Of a stretch of 64,000 bases of DNA, positions 12,091 to 24,764 are shown piece after piece. Each line of letters starts with the position of its first letter. Position 1 is the first letter of the stretch. The notes under the pieces were generated by a model. The model saw nothing but the letters and a program-made list of their open reading frames with translations, did not search any database and had not been told where the DNA came from. A program made the translations under genes and the position numbers. The stretch lies in contig NC_061869.1 in NCBI RefSeq assembly GCF_907164915.1, positions 20,065,125-20,129,124 of the forward strand. The letters run 5' to 3'. Origin of the DNA: Impatiens glandulifera (lineage: Eukaryota; Streptophyta; Magnoliopsida; Ericales; Balsaminaceae).

Positions 12091-12264
12091 AAAGCTTAGG
12101 TTCATCTCCAACGACCAAGTCATCTGTCCATAAATAAAGGTCGAAACCGTTGACCAACGGATTTCAACTAGTTGTGAAGGAAGTTTTGAAGAAAGAAAAG
12201 GGAAACTAGGATTCTGTTGAAATATTCCCTTAAAAGGCATAGAGCCATGACCGATAGTGCAAAA

Positions 12265-13800
12265 ACGAAATAAGCAAAATCGAGTCTCTAAAACCCTATT
12301 TTTTGATAGGTACGTGAGATTCTTCGTACATGATCCCGTTCTAAACCCTAATTGTAGTAAGGACTTCAAAACCCTATTTATTGATAGGTGTGAGAGATCG
12401 TTCCTACACGGTCCCATTTTAGAATCCTATTTGTGAATATGTATCCCAAACCCAATTTGTTGATAGGTGCGATAAATTATTTTTATACGATTCCACTAAA
12501 AATCCTTTTTGTGAATAGGTATCAAAAACTCTATCTATTGATAGGTGAGATATATCGTTTTTATACTATTCTTCTAGGAATCCTATTTGTGAATAGGTAT
12601 CAAAAACCCTATATGTTGATAGATGTGATAGATTATTTTTATACGATTCCACCAAAAACCCTAATTATAGTTATGTATCCCAAACCCTATGTATTGATAG
12701 GATGATAGTTCGATTTCATACAATTCCGCTAAACACCCTAATTGTAGTTTGGTATCTAAACCCTATTTATTGATACCTATGAGAGATTGTTTGTACACAA
12801 TTTCGTTATGCATCCTTGTTTGTTAAGAAGCATATAGTTTACTTTTAAGATGATCCGTTAACAATCTTGTTTATCGACAATTACCTGAGATTAAATGCAC
12901 ATGATACAGTCTAAATCATATTTGTTAATAGGTTAAGACATCGTTCATAGAAGACTCCGTGACTAAATCCTATATTTTAATAGGTTGAGATGTCGTTCAT
13001 ACACAACTCTATGACTAAATCCTATTTGTTAATAGGTCGAGACGTCGTTCATACAGGACTTCGTGACTAAATCTTATTTTTTAATAGGTCGATACGTCGT
13101 CATAACGACACTATGAGTAAATCCTATTTGTCAATATGTTGAGACATCATTTGTATATGATTATGCTAGAAACCCTATCTGTTGATATGTGCGCTAATTG
13201 TTCATACACGAATCCACTTAAAAACCTTATCTATTGATAGTTCGAGACATCATTTGTATATGATTCCGCTAGAAACCCTATATGTTGATAGGTGCGTTAA
13301 TTGTTCGTTACCGATTTTGCCTGAAAACCCTATATGTCTATAGGTCGAGACATCATTTGTATATGGTTTGCTAGAAACTCTATCTATTGATAGGTGCGCT
13401 AATCATTCGTACACGATTCCACCTGCAAATCATATATGTTGATAGGTCGAGACATCATTTGTATATGATTTAGTTAGAAAACCCTATCTGGTTATAGGTG
13501 CACTAATCATTCATACATGATTCCTTTTGTAAACCCTATCTGTTGATAAGTTGAGTCATCATTTGTATATGATTCCGTTAGAGAACCCTCTCTGTTGATA
13601 GGTGCACTAATCGTTCTTACACAATTCCGTCTGTAAACCCTATATGTTCATAGGTCGAGACCTCATTTGTATATGATTCCGTTAGAAAACTCTATAAGTT
13701 GATAGGTGCATTCATTGTTCATACACGATTCCGTCTAAAAACCTTATTTGTTAATAGGTCGAGACATCGTTTATATACGATTCCACAAAAACCCTATCTC
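12265..13800. repeat. 52-bp tandem array with two alternating unit types
   Basis: Units begin with ACCCTATNTGTTGATAGG and recur about every 51-53 bp, for example at 13,172, 13,224 and 13,275. In the right half two variants alternate. One continues GTGCGCTAATCGTTC and TACACGATTCC; the other continues TCGAGACATCATTTGTATAT. This makes a dimer of about 104 bp. The left half is more diverged. About 29 units in total. It sits between the protease remnant and the 3' LTR of the gypsy element. An open frame at 12,433-12,705 is a by-product. Confidence 0.85.
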
Positions 13801-13876
13801 TCAATAAATATCACCTCTCGATAGGTTTCGATTCTTGCTGTCAATTTCCTTCTATGAAGTCCTTGAATGCTTTCAT

Positions 13877-14035
13877 TCCCCGGTGTAACTCCCCCGAAGG
13901 GGAAGCCCCCGGCAGGGAACTCAATGGATGAATTATTATTCCTTTCTTTCTGAGATGAATGGTATGAAGAGTTAGAAGAAGACGATTTTTCGATTCAGAC
14001 GATTATATGCACATCGGGAAATCGTATAATCGTCT
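13877..14035. other. GC-rich patch and an 11-bp-stem hairpin before the 3' LTR
   Basis: 13,877-13,921 is a locally GC-rich block with internal CCCCCGAAGGGG symmetry. At 13,997-14,007 AGACGATTATA is exactly complementary to TATAATCGTCT at 14,025-14,035, leaving a 17-nt loop. Confidence 0.7.
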
Positions 14036-14142
14036 TAGTTGTGAAAAAGCTAGACTACAGAGTACTGCTTTCTTAGCTCAATCCCTGACCTGAATCCCAA
14101 CATCACTAAGTCAAAAATTATGTTTCTCAAAAAACAAAATAG

Positions 14143-15461
14143 GGTTCCGACCGATTATGTTGCTAGCCTAGGATCGAGAGGTCCGACCAATTTTCTTGAG
14201 ATAGGACCAAGAGATCCAACCGAGGATTCTCACTTAGAACCGAGAATCCCAAACCCTAGGACCGAGAGGTCCGACCTTAGAACCGAGAGTCTTAAACCCT
14301 AGGACCGAAAGGTCCAATTATGGCACCGAGAATCCCAAACTCTAGGATTAAGAGGTCTGACCCTGAGACCGAGAATCCCAATGCCTAGGACCGAGAGGTC
14401 TTACCTTGGGACCGAGAATCCCAAACTCGGGACCGAGAGCTCCCAAACTCAGGACCAAAGAACTTAGCCTAGAGCTAGCCCATGGACGAGAGGTTTATAC
14501 ACCTCGACTAAGAAACTTAGCCTTGAACTAACCTAGGACCGATATATTTATACACCTAAATTGGTAAATCCTTGCCAAGTACTAAGAGTCCTTAACACCT
14601 AGATCGAGGGTCTCCAGACCCCGACCGATAAAAACGAACTTGAGACTTAGGACTCCGTTCCTAAGGCCTGTTTGGTTTCACTTATCAAAGCCCAAAATTA
14701 TTTTTGTAATTTTGGGACCCAAACCATTTTCTTAAAATCCCGAAAAATTAGAAAATGATTTCAAAATATTTTTTGGATATTTCCAAAAAAATATATTTTG
14801 ACGACTGTTTGGTATTTATTTCTTATCCCTAACATCCTTAAAAATAAATTATATTGTTAAGGTATTTCCTCCCTAATCAACGTTATCAACAACAAGTACC
14901 ATCATTTAAATATTGATGTTTTAATATTTTAAATAACGATAAACCTAGAAGCATAATTATGACCAGAATAATAATCGGTTAAAACTCGAACATTATACAA
15001 CCAATTTTCAAAAGACAACTTTATAAGTAGAGACCGTTTTTAAAACGGGTACGAAGGATAAAGCGCGAAAGTCCTTTTTTGAGTATCACCAAACTACGAC
15101 TAAAAAAAAACTCTAGTCAATACGTTTATACACGAATGCCAACTTTTATTGATTTTCAAAAATCATCCGGCTACTCTTTTTCAAAATAAATAATATTTTA
15201 AATTAATTATGTTTAATTAATTTAAACTAAATGATTTTTTAATAAAATCAAATTGTGATTAATTTACTGTAAATTCTTGGATTATTTAATATTGAACCCC
15301 GAAACTAATTTGAATTAATTTCAAAATCTGCCAGGAATTAGTGACATCTTTTAAATAATGTTTTATTTTAAAAGAAATTTCTGACATGTAAACCAATATT
15401 TAATTTCTCGAACCTCGAACTTTTCATAGAAGCCGATATAAGTGTTTTTTCTGAGATTACA
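14143..15461 (+). repeat. 3' LTR (partial) of the gypsy element
   Basis: It aligns with 7212-8484: the same GACCGAGAATCCCAAACCC minisatellite, the same GACCCCGACYGATAAA, the same ATTTTGGGACCC and AAATCCCGAAAAATTAGAAAA blocks, and the same end (GATTACA against GGTTACA). Similarity begins only near 14,143, so the copy lacks the left part of the LTR or that part was replaced. Confidence 0.75.
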
Positions 15462-17390
15462 AAGAAAAAAATGCGAGTTAAAAACGAATTTAAGAGGATG
15501 TAAGATTATCAAAATTTATGCACTATGTGTTTAAGTTTGATTAATTAAGAGTGTATTTAATCATGCATATAGGGTTCTAATGAAAGTATGATTATTATGT
15601 TGACATTGTTTCCCTTGGTGATATCATTGATCTATGGTAAATTAATGAGTTTGACGGCAATTATTTCGCATTTTCATTATGTACCAGATATAATACGTGA
15701 CTCTCTCTTGGAAATGAAATAGTCTTTGCAAAATAAGAATTTTGACTCCAAAGGAAGTATACTTTGGTCTAAAAAAAGAATTGTATTTGATGATAATGAA
15801 CTCATAAATAGTTTTATGTACAGGACTATTTGTACATAAATTAGTAATGAACTAATAAAATAGTTTATATAAGGCTTATTTATTATTTAATATATATAAT
15901 TTTTATTTGTATGAATGGTTGATAATTTGACATTATAAAGATATTTTTAATGAGTCTTCTTCTTGGAATTTCAGTTAATTAGTTTAATTATCATAATTAA
16001 ACAATGGATTGTATTTTTTTTCTATCTACATTCATAATCTCTCAATTGTTGTATTTGTTCTATGTAAAAGCAACCACATATATTCTTTTGGATGTAATTA
16101 AACTAACGGAAGATAAATGATAAGGGAGAGAATTTGGAAAAAGGAATGTGAAAAAGAATGATATGATGCAACCTGATTGATTGAAAAAATCACTCTTTTC
16201 TCCATCTTCCAATACTATTTATTTTTTTACAACTAATGATGTGATGTCACGTAATTCCTCTCCTATTCTTATTCTTATTCTCATTCTTATTTTCTTTTCC
16301 AAATTCTCTCCTCCATCACTCTTCTTCACTGAAATATAATTCTTATTTTGTCCTATTCTACTTCCTTAATAATTGTATTTTTTTTATCAATGTTTTGAAA
16401 TGTCTATGTTTTGAAATGTCTTTTGCTCTAGACTAAAATCAAGCTCGCAACGATAATTTGAAATTAAATATGAAAATGAAGCTACATGTATTCTTTGAAA
16501 CTGAATTTAGGAGATAAATGTATTTATTTTAGTTTTGAACATTATTTAAACTGAATATTTTTGGATCAAGATCATTAATATGTCAATTATTGTACTTAGT
16601 GTTCCCATAATTGTTACCCTAGGATATACAAATACTTTTAATATATATTTTTTCTTAAATTATTTATAATATCTAAAAATACTTAATTCAATATTCAAAT
16701 ATCTAATGCACTTTTAAACCCTATTTTCTTTTTAATTAGGAAGATTGTTATCATAATTACCAATAGAATATAACTGACTCATTTGAAGTATTTGAATTTG
16801 GGGAGATAAATGTATTTATTTTAGTTTTGAACTTGATTTAAACAATGTATTTTTGGTTCAATATTATTACTATGTCAATGATTGTGCTTAGTGCAGACAT
16901 GTGATGTGATGATTTAAACAACTTCTTATAATTGTTGTCATAGGATATTTCAGACTTCTTTTTATTGAATTTGATTGTATGACGAAGATTTTTTCTTCAA
17001 TCTCTTTCGAGTGTTAATCTATATCATGGTATTAGTTAATTTGTCTTGATAATGAATATGGATATATTTTTTTTCTTAAATTAATATAATATCTAAAAAA
17101 TGTTTAGTTCAATATTCATAGATCTAATGCACATATAAGCCTTATTATCTTTAATTATGAATACTATATATTATCATAATTATGAATAAATTATAACGAC
17201 TCATTTATGATATCTTATTTAATGTGTCTAATCAATTAGAGGTTGTAGCTTAAAAGCTCAATCTCACCATTCACAACCAAAGGGAGATCACATCATATAA
17301 TGAACGATAATGTTAGTATCTCAATTGATTATGATAACTAAGAGATAAAACATGTAGTGATATTTAGATGCATAGAACTTGAAAGTTGTA
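15462..17390. other. AT-rich spacer with internal duplications
   Basis: Two pairs of related segments are visible. AGATAAATGTATTTATTTTA with its flanks occurs near 16,490-16,610 and 16,800-16,900. A segment with AATATCTAAAAA and TCTAATGCAC occurs near 16,640-16,730 and 17,065-17,150. A MITE candidate lies inside. No gene seen. Confidence 0.55.
16124..16312. mobile_element. MITE candidate (~190 bp)
   Basis: GGGAGAGAATTTGGAAAA at 16,124 is mirrored by TTTTCCAAATTCTCTCC ending near 16,312, a terminal inverted repeat of about 17 bp with one mismatch. The interior has no coding capacity. The target-site duplication is not clear, so the superfamily is not assigned. Confidence 0.5.
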
Positions 17391-17439
17391 TATGATTATA
17401 TTATTCTTATTCTAAATAGAGAAAACATTTGTTGACATT

Positions 17440-17831
17440 TTTAGTGTCTTTCTACTACAAATAGATGCTCAAGGACAACGGACGAATCACCTAACCGATT
17501 ACCAATCTTACTTGCTTACACTCTTGCACTTATTAATTTCTTACATTCTTCAAGTTCAAGAGAGAAAGAATCAATTACTATCTAGCTGTGAGAATATTGA
17601 CTTGCTTACCAATCTGCCCACGTGTTCTTTACTTTCTGTCATTCATCTTTAATTGGTTCAAAACTTCAAATCCAACGAACTCTTCCACACTTGAAACTGT
17701 TTCAAGAGTTCGAATGATTTGTGAAGAATAGAAACAAATTTTAACTTCTAACAAAGTTAAAATCGAACTGAAGTGTATTAGTTATTATCAATAGTTAGAC
17801 TCTAGTCTCTATTGGTAGCACCGATACTATC
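17440..17831 (+). mobile_element. 3' part of a copia LTR
   Basis: It contains ACTTGAAACTGTTTCAAGAG, TGAAGAATAGAAACAAATT and TAGTCTCTATTGGTAGCACCGA, ending GATACTATCA. These match in order the 3' part of the LTRs ending at 5912 and 33,004. It abuts minus-strand gypsy sequence at about 17,840, so it was truncated or inserted there. Confidence 0.6.
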
Positions 17832-17839
17832 AGTAACTC

Positions 17840-19540
17840 ATTCAAAGCCCATAAGCATGATCATAGTTTTGTCGTCCATGATGAATGTTATTTTCTTGAT
17901 GGGATACCATGAGAGTATTTCCCGGATTTCGTCGTCACTCTGTACAAGAGGTCCAGGCGAAGCTTCCTTCATTCTTCAATACTAAAGAGAAGGGACACAC
18001 TAGAGACTAACGTTTAAGTTTGTCGAGTAGCCAGATGTAGAGAATCACATATGAGCCTCTTTTGCTTATAGTTGAATTCTAGCATGAATTATTCAATCCC
18101 ATCAGTGTTTCCGTCAGAATGATACATGAGGGGTCTTTGTTTCCTTACGCATGTGGTATACTACCTCCAGGATTTTTGAGGAGGGTTTACTATTTGCTGG
18201 TGTTAGGAAGAAGTGAACTAGTAGGATCGTTACTGTCATCATGGATGATCCTAGAGTCAAAGGGATTTCTCCATTTCTTAATTCCATCTTGGTCCATTTC
18301 TAGAAGTCGATATACGTCCTTGCAAGGGTAATGTCGGATATTGTATTGGCATATCCATATTCTTTTTGCAAGAAATTCCTTAAAAACATTGATTCTACAA
18401 ATTATTTAAGATGTAGAACATTCTTGTTGTCCATCATTAGGATAGTTCAGAATTCTTTTATGGTAAGGTATATTTGCCTTTGTCCCATGAAGTAAGACAT
18501 TTTTACGGGGTTCCACCTTCTTTGCATTTCCATCATGAAGGTGAGGTTTATCTTAAAGTTTATTAAACTCATGATTGTATTGAGTCCATATGATCGATAG
18601 TTCCACTCGTTTTCATGGAAAGCATCAATCCACGGAACCATCGTGATATCCTTCAACATCGTTTGCGATTGGAAAATTCAAAACATTTACAAAAATGTGT
18701 TTGATTTGAAAAGAATGACAAAATACATATATAGTAATCACATAAGGGTTGTAGTGACGAGTTTTTGGTTGTCTAGGCACGACAAACAATCGGTTTGGTG
18801 ATAGTATCTATGTTTTTGCATTCTAAGATCCCATTGATAATATTTGCATTCTAAGATCCCATGCATTCTAGTTTTTTCTAACAATATCACTCGTTTTGTA
18901 ACAAGTTATCATTCTCATTGATAATATTTGCACATATGTGTAGAAATACCGAATCCGATCGTGTACTTCTTTGCAAGTAAGATGAGGGTGATGTACCCCA
19001 TACATGTAAATGAATTTAATAGGATAAATTTATACGTCTCTTAGGTGTTGTACCTTTGAAGACATAATATTAAGTTGAAATCGTGATACAAACGTTTCAA
19101 AAGCTAAGTTTATTTTTCGAGTTAAATATTTAATCCTCAATAGAGTCGCCATAAAGTTATAACCCTCGAAAAAAAGCCTTTCGGTTTTGTGTAAAGTTCG
19201 AGGTTTGAGTGTTTCAACCTCGATTTACGTTTCAGAAATCTTTTTAAAATAAAAAATAATTTAAAAGATTTAAATAAATTGTGACATCTTTTGAAATTAA
19301 TTATAAAAATAATTAATTTTGGTTCAAATTTGAATAATCCGGAGAATTTGTCGTAATCAAATTACAATTTGATTTTTTTTTTAAAATTTGTTTGTTTAAA
19401 TTAATTAAAGATAATTAATTTAAAAGATTATTTATTTGAAAAATAGTCGTCAATTGATTTTAAAAAATCAATAAAAATGTTCACCCTAATCTTATCTTGC
19501 AAAGTGTCACGGGCTAAATCTCGAACGATTGATTTATTCC
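17840..19540 (-). mobile_element. Gypsy fragment: LTR end, primer motif and ORF1 piece
   Basis: Read on the minus strand: LTR sequence (about 19,540-19,160), the primer-like TATGGCGACTCTATTGAGGA (19,133-19,155), a leader with TAAACTTAGCTTTTGAAACG, then an ORF1 piece from 18,659. The piece starts MLKDITMVPWIDAFHENEW and is open for 70 residues. The rest of ORF1 is degenerate to about 17,840. The order equals 8000-9500 of the plus-strand element, so this is a second, 3'-truncated copy. Confidence 0.65.
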
Positions 19541-19559
19541 TCGACCCGTGTAGTAATAG

Positions 19560-20000
19560 GTTATTATTGCCACAATGCTAACTAGTCAACATTTCTGAAA
19601 ATGTAAGAAGGAAACTTTAGAGAGAGAGTGAGAGCTTGGAGAATAAGATTGTATTCAAGATTACTTGGTGCTTGGTTTATGGCCAAGACTTGTTTATATA
19701 CAAGTGAGAAGAACATTCTAGATACTCCTTGTCCTAGATCTTTCTAGAGACTTGTATTGTCTATTTACATTTGGGATCTCCTAGAGAATTCTAGAGAGAT
19801 CTTTCAACTACTTACAATAAGGATCTCCTAGAGAATTCTAGAGAGATCCATGAAAGGAAGGACCTAGTAAATTCTAGAACATTCCAAAGAGTGTTCTCTT
19901 TGTGGGCTTGACTTTTCCATCCAACATAAATGGGCCTTCCATCCAACTTAAGTGGGCCGTGATAAAAGGCTTGCTTGGGCTCGCCTTTTGAGGAGGACGT
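19560..20000 (-). mobile_element. Unrelated LTR-like insertion
   Basis: Read on the minus strand, this has CTCTAGAGAATTCTAGGAGATCC-like repeats, a TATATAAACAAG TATA-like box near 19,690-19,705 and a leader rich in CTCTCT. This is the style of a plant gypsy LTR promoter. The string GGATCTCCTAGAGAATTCTA is duplicated near 19,768 and 19,823. It separates gypsy LTR sequence on its left from a gag piece on its right. Ends and target duplication were not resolved. Confidence 0.4.
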
Positions 20001-20109
20001 TCCTTTCAGGCAGTGATTACCTAATGTACTTCTGTCTTTTCCTTCCTCGAGAACTGACTTGAAGGTGGAGTAACTTTGATTATTTTTCCCTCTCTCCCTT
20101 ATTTATAAA

Positions 20110-20540
20110 TGGAGTCATTGAGGTTATTGCTAGTTTTCAAAAATTTCTTTATATTTTGAAAAGTTTTGATGGTGAATCTAACATAATATCGTCCATTAAC
20201 GTTTTCCAAAATCATATCGATTTGTTACTATTCGCTCGGGTGGGAATCAATTTCTTTGGCGATAACTTTCCATCTTTCTATAAACATAGATAATTTCTCA
20301 TTATCTCCTTGTTTGATATTCTTCGATCTCTTTTCAACCTCGATTTACGTGTTAGGAATCTTTTTAAAATAAAACATTATGTCGGAATGGTGTTTTGCTT
20401 GTTCTTCATCCCACTTGTTGAAATTGGAATGATTCATCCATATTGATGTAGGGAAAATGATCATCGTGGTAGAGTGATCCTTTCACCTTTCGAATCATCC
20501 AGAATAGTAGACAAAGAAAGGAGTTCCATCTTTAAAAATC
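20110..20540 (-). mobile_element. Gypsy gag piece joined to LTR sequence
   Basis: 20,335-20,160 read on the minus strand matches 62,430-62,600: GAGAATTATCTATGTTTAT, then GATGGAAAGTTATCGCC and TTGATTCCCACCCGAG. From about 20,336 to 20,540 the sequence instead matches LTR sequence, including GGTGAAAGGATCACTCTACC on the minus strand, related to 6370-6400. The joint shows rearrangement inside or between copies. Confidence 0.5.
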
Positions 20541-20790
20541 AAAGATAGTTCTCGTCCTTATCCCTCCGTCGTTCACGATGAAGAAGACGATCAAGGCTCT
20601 TAACGACGTTTGTGTGCGTTGGCTATCGCAAAACGTTTCATAAGCGATCCATCAACATCATTAGCGATCGGGTGCTCCTTTAGCGTTCCATTTAACGGGT
20701 GTTAGCCGATCTGTTGAGGCGTAGGCGCGCGCTCCTTCGGTTACAACCGGCTACGCGGACGCGTCTAAAGCGTTGGATGAGAATCCATCG
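20541..20790. other. GC-rich block in otherwise AT-rich DNA
   Basis: About 250 bp with many CpG and strings such as GCGCGCG, TACGCGGACGCG and repeated TTAGCGATC or TAAGCGATC. No frame looks coding. It borders gypsy LTR sequence and may be its outer U3. Confidence 0.5.
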
Positions 20791-22089
20791 ATTACTAATT
20801 TTATTTTTATTTTAAAACCTTAAATGTTTGTTTGAAATTGAATTTTCTTTAACCCTTTTGGCTTTAATTTTGATCTTTTTAAACAAAACATATATTAAAA
20901 TAAATATGACAAATAATTTTTCAATTGATTTATTTTTTTTTTATATTTTAGTGTTAAATAAATAATTTTGGGGTATGAAATGGGTATCTCATTTCAACCA
21001 AAATTATTTATTTTAATCCTTTGTTTTTTTTCTAAAATTATATTAAGCTAAAATGAGTATAACATTTATCCCAAATAATTTTATTTTGGCTAGTTTCCTT
21101 AATTAATTAGATTTTAGTTATCACAATCATTAATCTAATTAATTGTTTTAATTAGATTTTGGCTTTTGGTTAATTATTTTGATTTTATCAATTAAAAAAA
21201 TAAATCAAAATAATTATTTTAATTTTATAAATTAGGTTTGAAGATTTACTTACCATTTTTCTAGATCTCGTTAAACGAGGTAAAGAAACGACTTTTTCAA
21301 AATTTTCTCTCCCAAATGTGAGATGAGGAAAGCAAAATTAGACTTTACAAAATTATACTAACCTTGACTTGTTTGGAGTTTTCAACAAAATATTGCGTGT
21401 ACAAATGTGTTTAGAAATTATGATTTTATTTCAGTGTTTGGTTATACATAAGAAAGATCATTAATGTTATGTCTCCCATGCTTCTCCAAATATTTGGTCT
21501 CTATTACTAACTATTAGTCATTTATAAGAATATGATTTTTACACTTTAATCAAAGATTATCGAAATCATATATATGTTTAAGATAGAAGCCTAATTCTTA
21601 TTATTAATGGGTTTGTTTAAAAATGGAGTAACTCACCTATTCTTCAATTTTTGTTTTCCCTTTCTACCTTGAAACTATCAAGGGCAAAATTAAGCTTCTA
21701 AGGGGTGTGACACGGGTCAGTTATAAAATGATCATCATGACTTTGTGGTCATTTTAGTATCCAACCCGCTCAAAATTTTCTTGTATTTCACGAAGTTGAA
21801 ATATTTTGTGCCCGGAAGGAACATCACTAAAAACGTTTCTCGGCCTAGGAGATTGTGAAAAATGTGAGGCGACATAGAGGAGTTGGTATTATGGGACTCA
21901 AGTAGTATATCATTGATCCAGCGGAAGAAACTAAAGGGCATGGATAATAATAAATCATTTTTCATACCCAAGGTCCGAAGATTCTTTATAACCGCAAAAG
22001 TTAGGACAAGACTTAATTATTTAAAATTAATTTGCATTATCCTGAAATTGAGAGAATTATCTTAAAGTAACTCTTTAAAACTACTCAAA
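20791..22089. other. AT-rich spacer with one unassigned short frame
   Basis: Mostly AT-rich. On the minus strand 21,971-21,735 is open for 78 codons, starting MGMKNDLLLSMPFSFFRW, with a more complex composition than the flanks. I do not recognise it. It could be a fragment of a host or element gene. Confidence 0.35.
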
Positions 22090-22697
22090 CCAATTGACTA
22101 GCTGGATTACTTTTAGTAAATTTAGATAAAAGAAATTTATCAAATTAATTGCGCAAAGCATCCCGACAATTTATACATATACGTCAATTTTCGATTAACA
22201 AATTTATCATAAAAAAACACACACATTAATATCCAAGTTCTAGTGAAACCAAATATGAATTCTAAAAGTACTCAAGGTGCCAAATGAATAATTTAACATT
22301 GAAAAAAAAATAGAGGTTTGGGTTTTCGAAATTTGAAATTCTAGAACTCGGTTGTTCTCACAAAAACAGGCATGGAGACTATCAATAATTCAAATGATTT
22401 GTGGTGTAATGTTCTTAAAAGTATTTACTTTCTTAAAAGTGAATATTGGAACACACAAAGGAGATATAATTATTCATGGTCTTGACAAAGTATACTTAAA
22501 GGTCACCATAAACAAAAAGACAATTGTCATTGAAAAATTGAGGACGAAAAAACGACTTATTTTTAGAGTAACAAGTGCGGATAATTTTTTTTAATCTTTT
22601 TTGAACCATATAGTGTAATCCCCTCGTGAGATCCTCCAACCATCAAGATTAGTGAAATAATCAACCATGACGGTACGTGGAATCCCATTTAACTTAA
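22090..22697. repeat. Dispersed repeat R1, copy 1 (interrupted by the Helitron)
   Basis: It matches 57,911-58,517 in order: ATAATTTAACATTGAAAAA, CTAGAACTCGGTTNTTC, ATTTGTGGTGTAATGTTCTT and CCAACCATCAAGATTA. The match resumes after the Helitron at 25,869 with ATTAGTCAATTTTGTGAA. The family was not identified. A frame at 22,352-22,594 lies within it and has no counterpart frame in copy 2. Confidence 0.75.
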
Positions 22698-23089
22698 CTA
22701 GCATTAATCTCGTGCATTTGCACGGGTAATAATATAAACAAAATATTAAATATTTATCTATAAATATTTTAGATAAAATTAATATTACTCAAATTTAATT
22801 AATTTAAAATTAGAATTAGTTTGTAAAAATTAAGTTCAATCCAAAAAATTTAATGTTATCATGTATTTTAAAATTCATCAAATATCTAAAAAAAAATAAT
22901 AATAAATTTATAAGTTTGAAAAACAATTTAAAGAAATTTAGTTTTATCATGTAAGAATTAAGTCAATTACATCATTTATCTGTATAGTTCTGATTGATCG
23001 ATCAGGATATTTTACTTAAAATTGTGTCATACATTTTCTTCTATTTAAAGTAATGTTAGATTCGTTTTACACTATTATATTTATCATCA

Positions 23090-24712
23090 CTTCGCCAATT
23101 AACCACCAAATTTCAATCGACATTTCATCTCGTGATATTACACATTTTCACACACCTTTTATCCCCCGTCAAACCAAGCATTAATCCCTCAATTGACCAT
23201 ATTTTGTGGCTCACACTTTTTCATATGTCCCTTTATCCCTTAGCAAATCACTCACCAATCTTATCGAGAGACCTCTTGTGACTAACACTTTTTCATATGA
23301 CTCTTTATCTCGTCAACAAACCACCCATCAATCTTAGTCAACTTCTTACCCCCACTTCAATAAATCAACAACGAATTTTAATCGACAACCTCGGTCAAAC
23401 AACATCTAATTCATATACTTGATCAATCAACATGTCATTCATATATTTTTAAGCACTAATATCTAATTTATTAAAGACCTTTTATATTTACCATCACTTC
23501 GGCAAACCACCCACTAAATCTCAATCGAATCACATCTTATGACCTCACACACTTTCAAACACCTATCCATCGTTAAACCAACCAACAATCTTCATCTTGT
23601 GACTCACACGTTTTCATATCGCTTTTATCCAATCAAGAAACCACCTACAATTCTTAGTCGATCTCTTGTGACTCAAATTTTTTATATGTTTCTTTATCCT
23701 TCGACCGATTAACCACCCGATCGAATCTCATCTCCTAATCAACATCTAATTCATATACTCGATCAATCAACATCTCATTCATATATTTTGAACCATAAAT
23801 ATCTAATTTGTTAAAAACCTTTTATATTTATCCTTTGGCAAACGCACTAAATCTCAATCGAATCTCATCTTATGAGGCAAACTACCCACACTAAATCTCA
23901 ATTGAATCTCATATCATGACCTCACACATCTCTTATCCCTCCTCAAACTACTCGATTAAATTCATCTCCTGATCTCACACACCACGTCAATCCAATCATT
24001 AATCCTCAACTTATGACTCACAAATTTTCATATGTCTCATTATCTCTCGACCGACAAACCACCCGATCGAATCTCATCTTCTAATCTCACACACCTCATA
24101 AAATCAATCATCAATCATCATCATGTGACTCACACTGTTTCATATGACCTCGTCAAACCAACCATCAATCATCATCTCGTGACTCACACTGTTTCATGTG
24201 TCTCTTTATCTCTCGACCGACAAACCACCCGAACGAATCTCTTCTCCCGATCAAATTTCATCTCCTGATCTCACACACCTCCATCAATCCTCAACTTGTG
24301 ACTCACACTTTTTCATATTTCTCTTTATTATCCCTCGACCGACAAACCACCCAATCGAATCTCATCTTTTGATCTCACGTACACCTCGTCAAACCAACTA
24401 TCAATCTTTATCTTGTGACTTACACTTTTTCGTATGTCTCTTTATCCTCGACCGACAAACCACCCGATAAATCTCATCTTCCGATCTCACACACCTCTTT
24501 AAACCAACCATCAATCATCATCTTGTTATCCTCGACCGACAAACCACCCGATCAAATCTCATTTTCCGAACTCACACACCTCGTTAAACCAACCATCAAT
24601 CATCATCTTGAGACTCAGACTTTTTCATGTCTCTTTATCCTCGACAGACAAACCACCCGATCCTCGAAAAACCAACCATCATCTTGTGACTCACCTCTTA
24701 TCCACTATTAAA
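23090..24712. repeat. Minisatellite of ~110-125-bp units inside the Helitron
   Basis: The string CTCGACCGACAAACCACCC recurs at 24,046, 24,212, 24,334, 24,447, 24,531 and (CTCGACAGAC) 24,640. Around it are CAATCATCATCTTGTGACTC and TTTTTCATATGTCTCTTTAT. Older, more diverged units extend left to about 23,090. Unit lengths vary (166, 122, 113, 84, 109 bp). Open frames at 24,032-24,711 are products of the repeat and not genes. Confidence 0.85.
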
Positions 24713-24764
24713 AATTGGTCCATCATCTCTCAAATATTTATAATACTCGCTTTTAAATTCATAT

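Larger units (their letters stand above)
6360..15461 (+). mobile_element. Degenerate Tat/Ogre-like Ty3/gypsy retrotransposon
   Basis: The order is long 5' LTR, primer-site-like motif, an extra ORF ahead of gag, gag, a protease remnant, a 52-bp tandem array, and a 3' LTR copy that matches only the 3' half of the 5' LTR. An ORF upstream of gag and very long LTRs are hallmarks of the Tat/Ogre clade. Reverse transcriptase, RNase H and integrase are not seen; the array at 12,265-13,800 and spacer occupy their place. Coding parts are full of stops. Related fragments occur at 17,840-20,790 (minus) and 61,490-63,820 (plus). Element ends are approximate. Confidence 0.65.

Noticed and set aside
12433..12705. 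90-codon open frame
   Set aside because: It is generated by the 52-bp array; the period is not a multiple of three, so the frame cannot be maintained.
24032..24711. Three overlapping open frames (78-98 codons)
   Set aside because: They lie in different frames of the minisatellite units and repeat with it.
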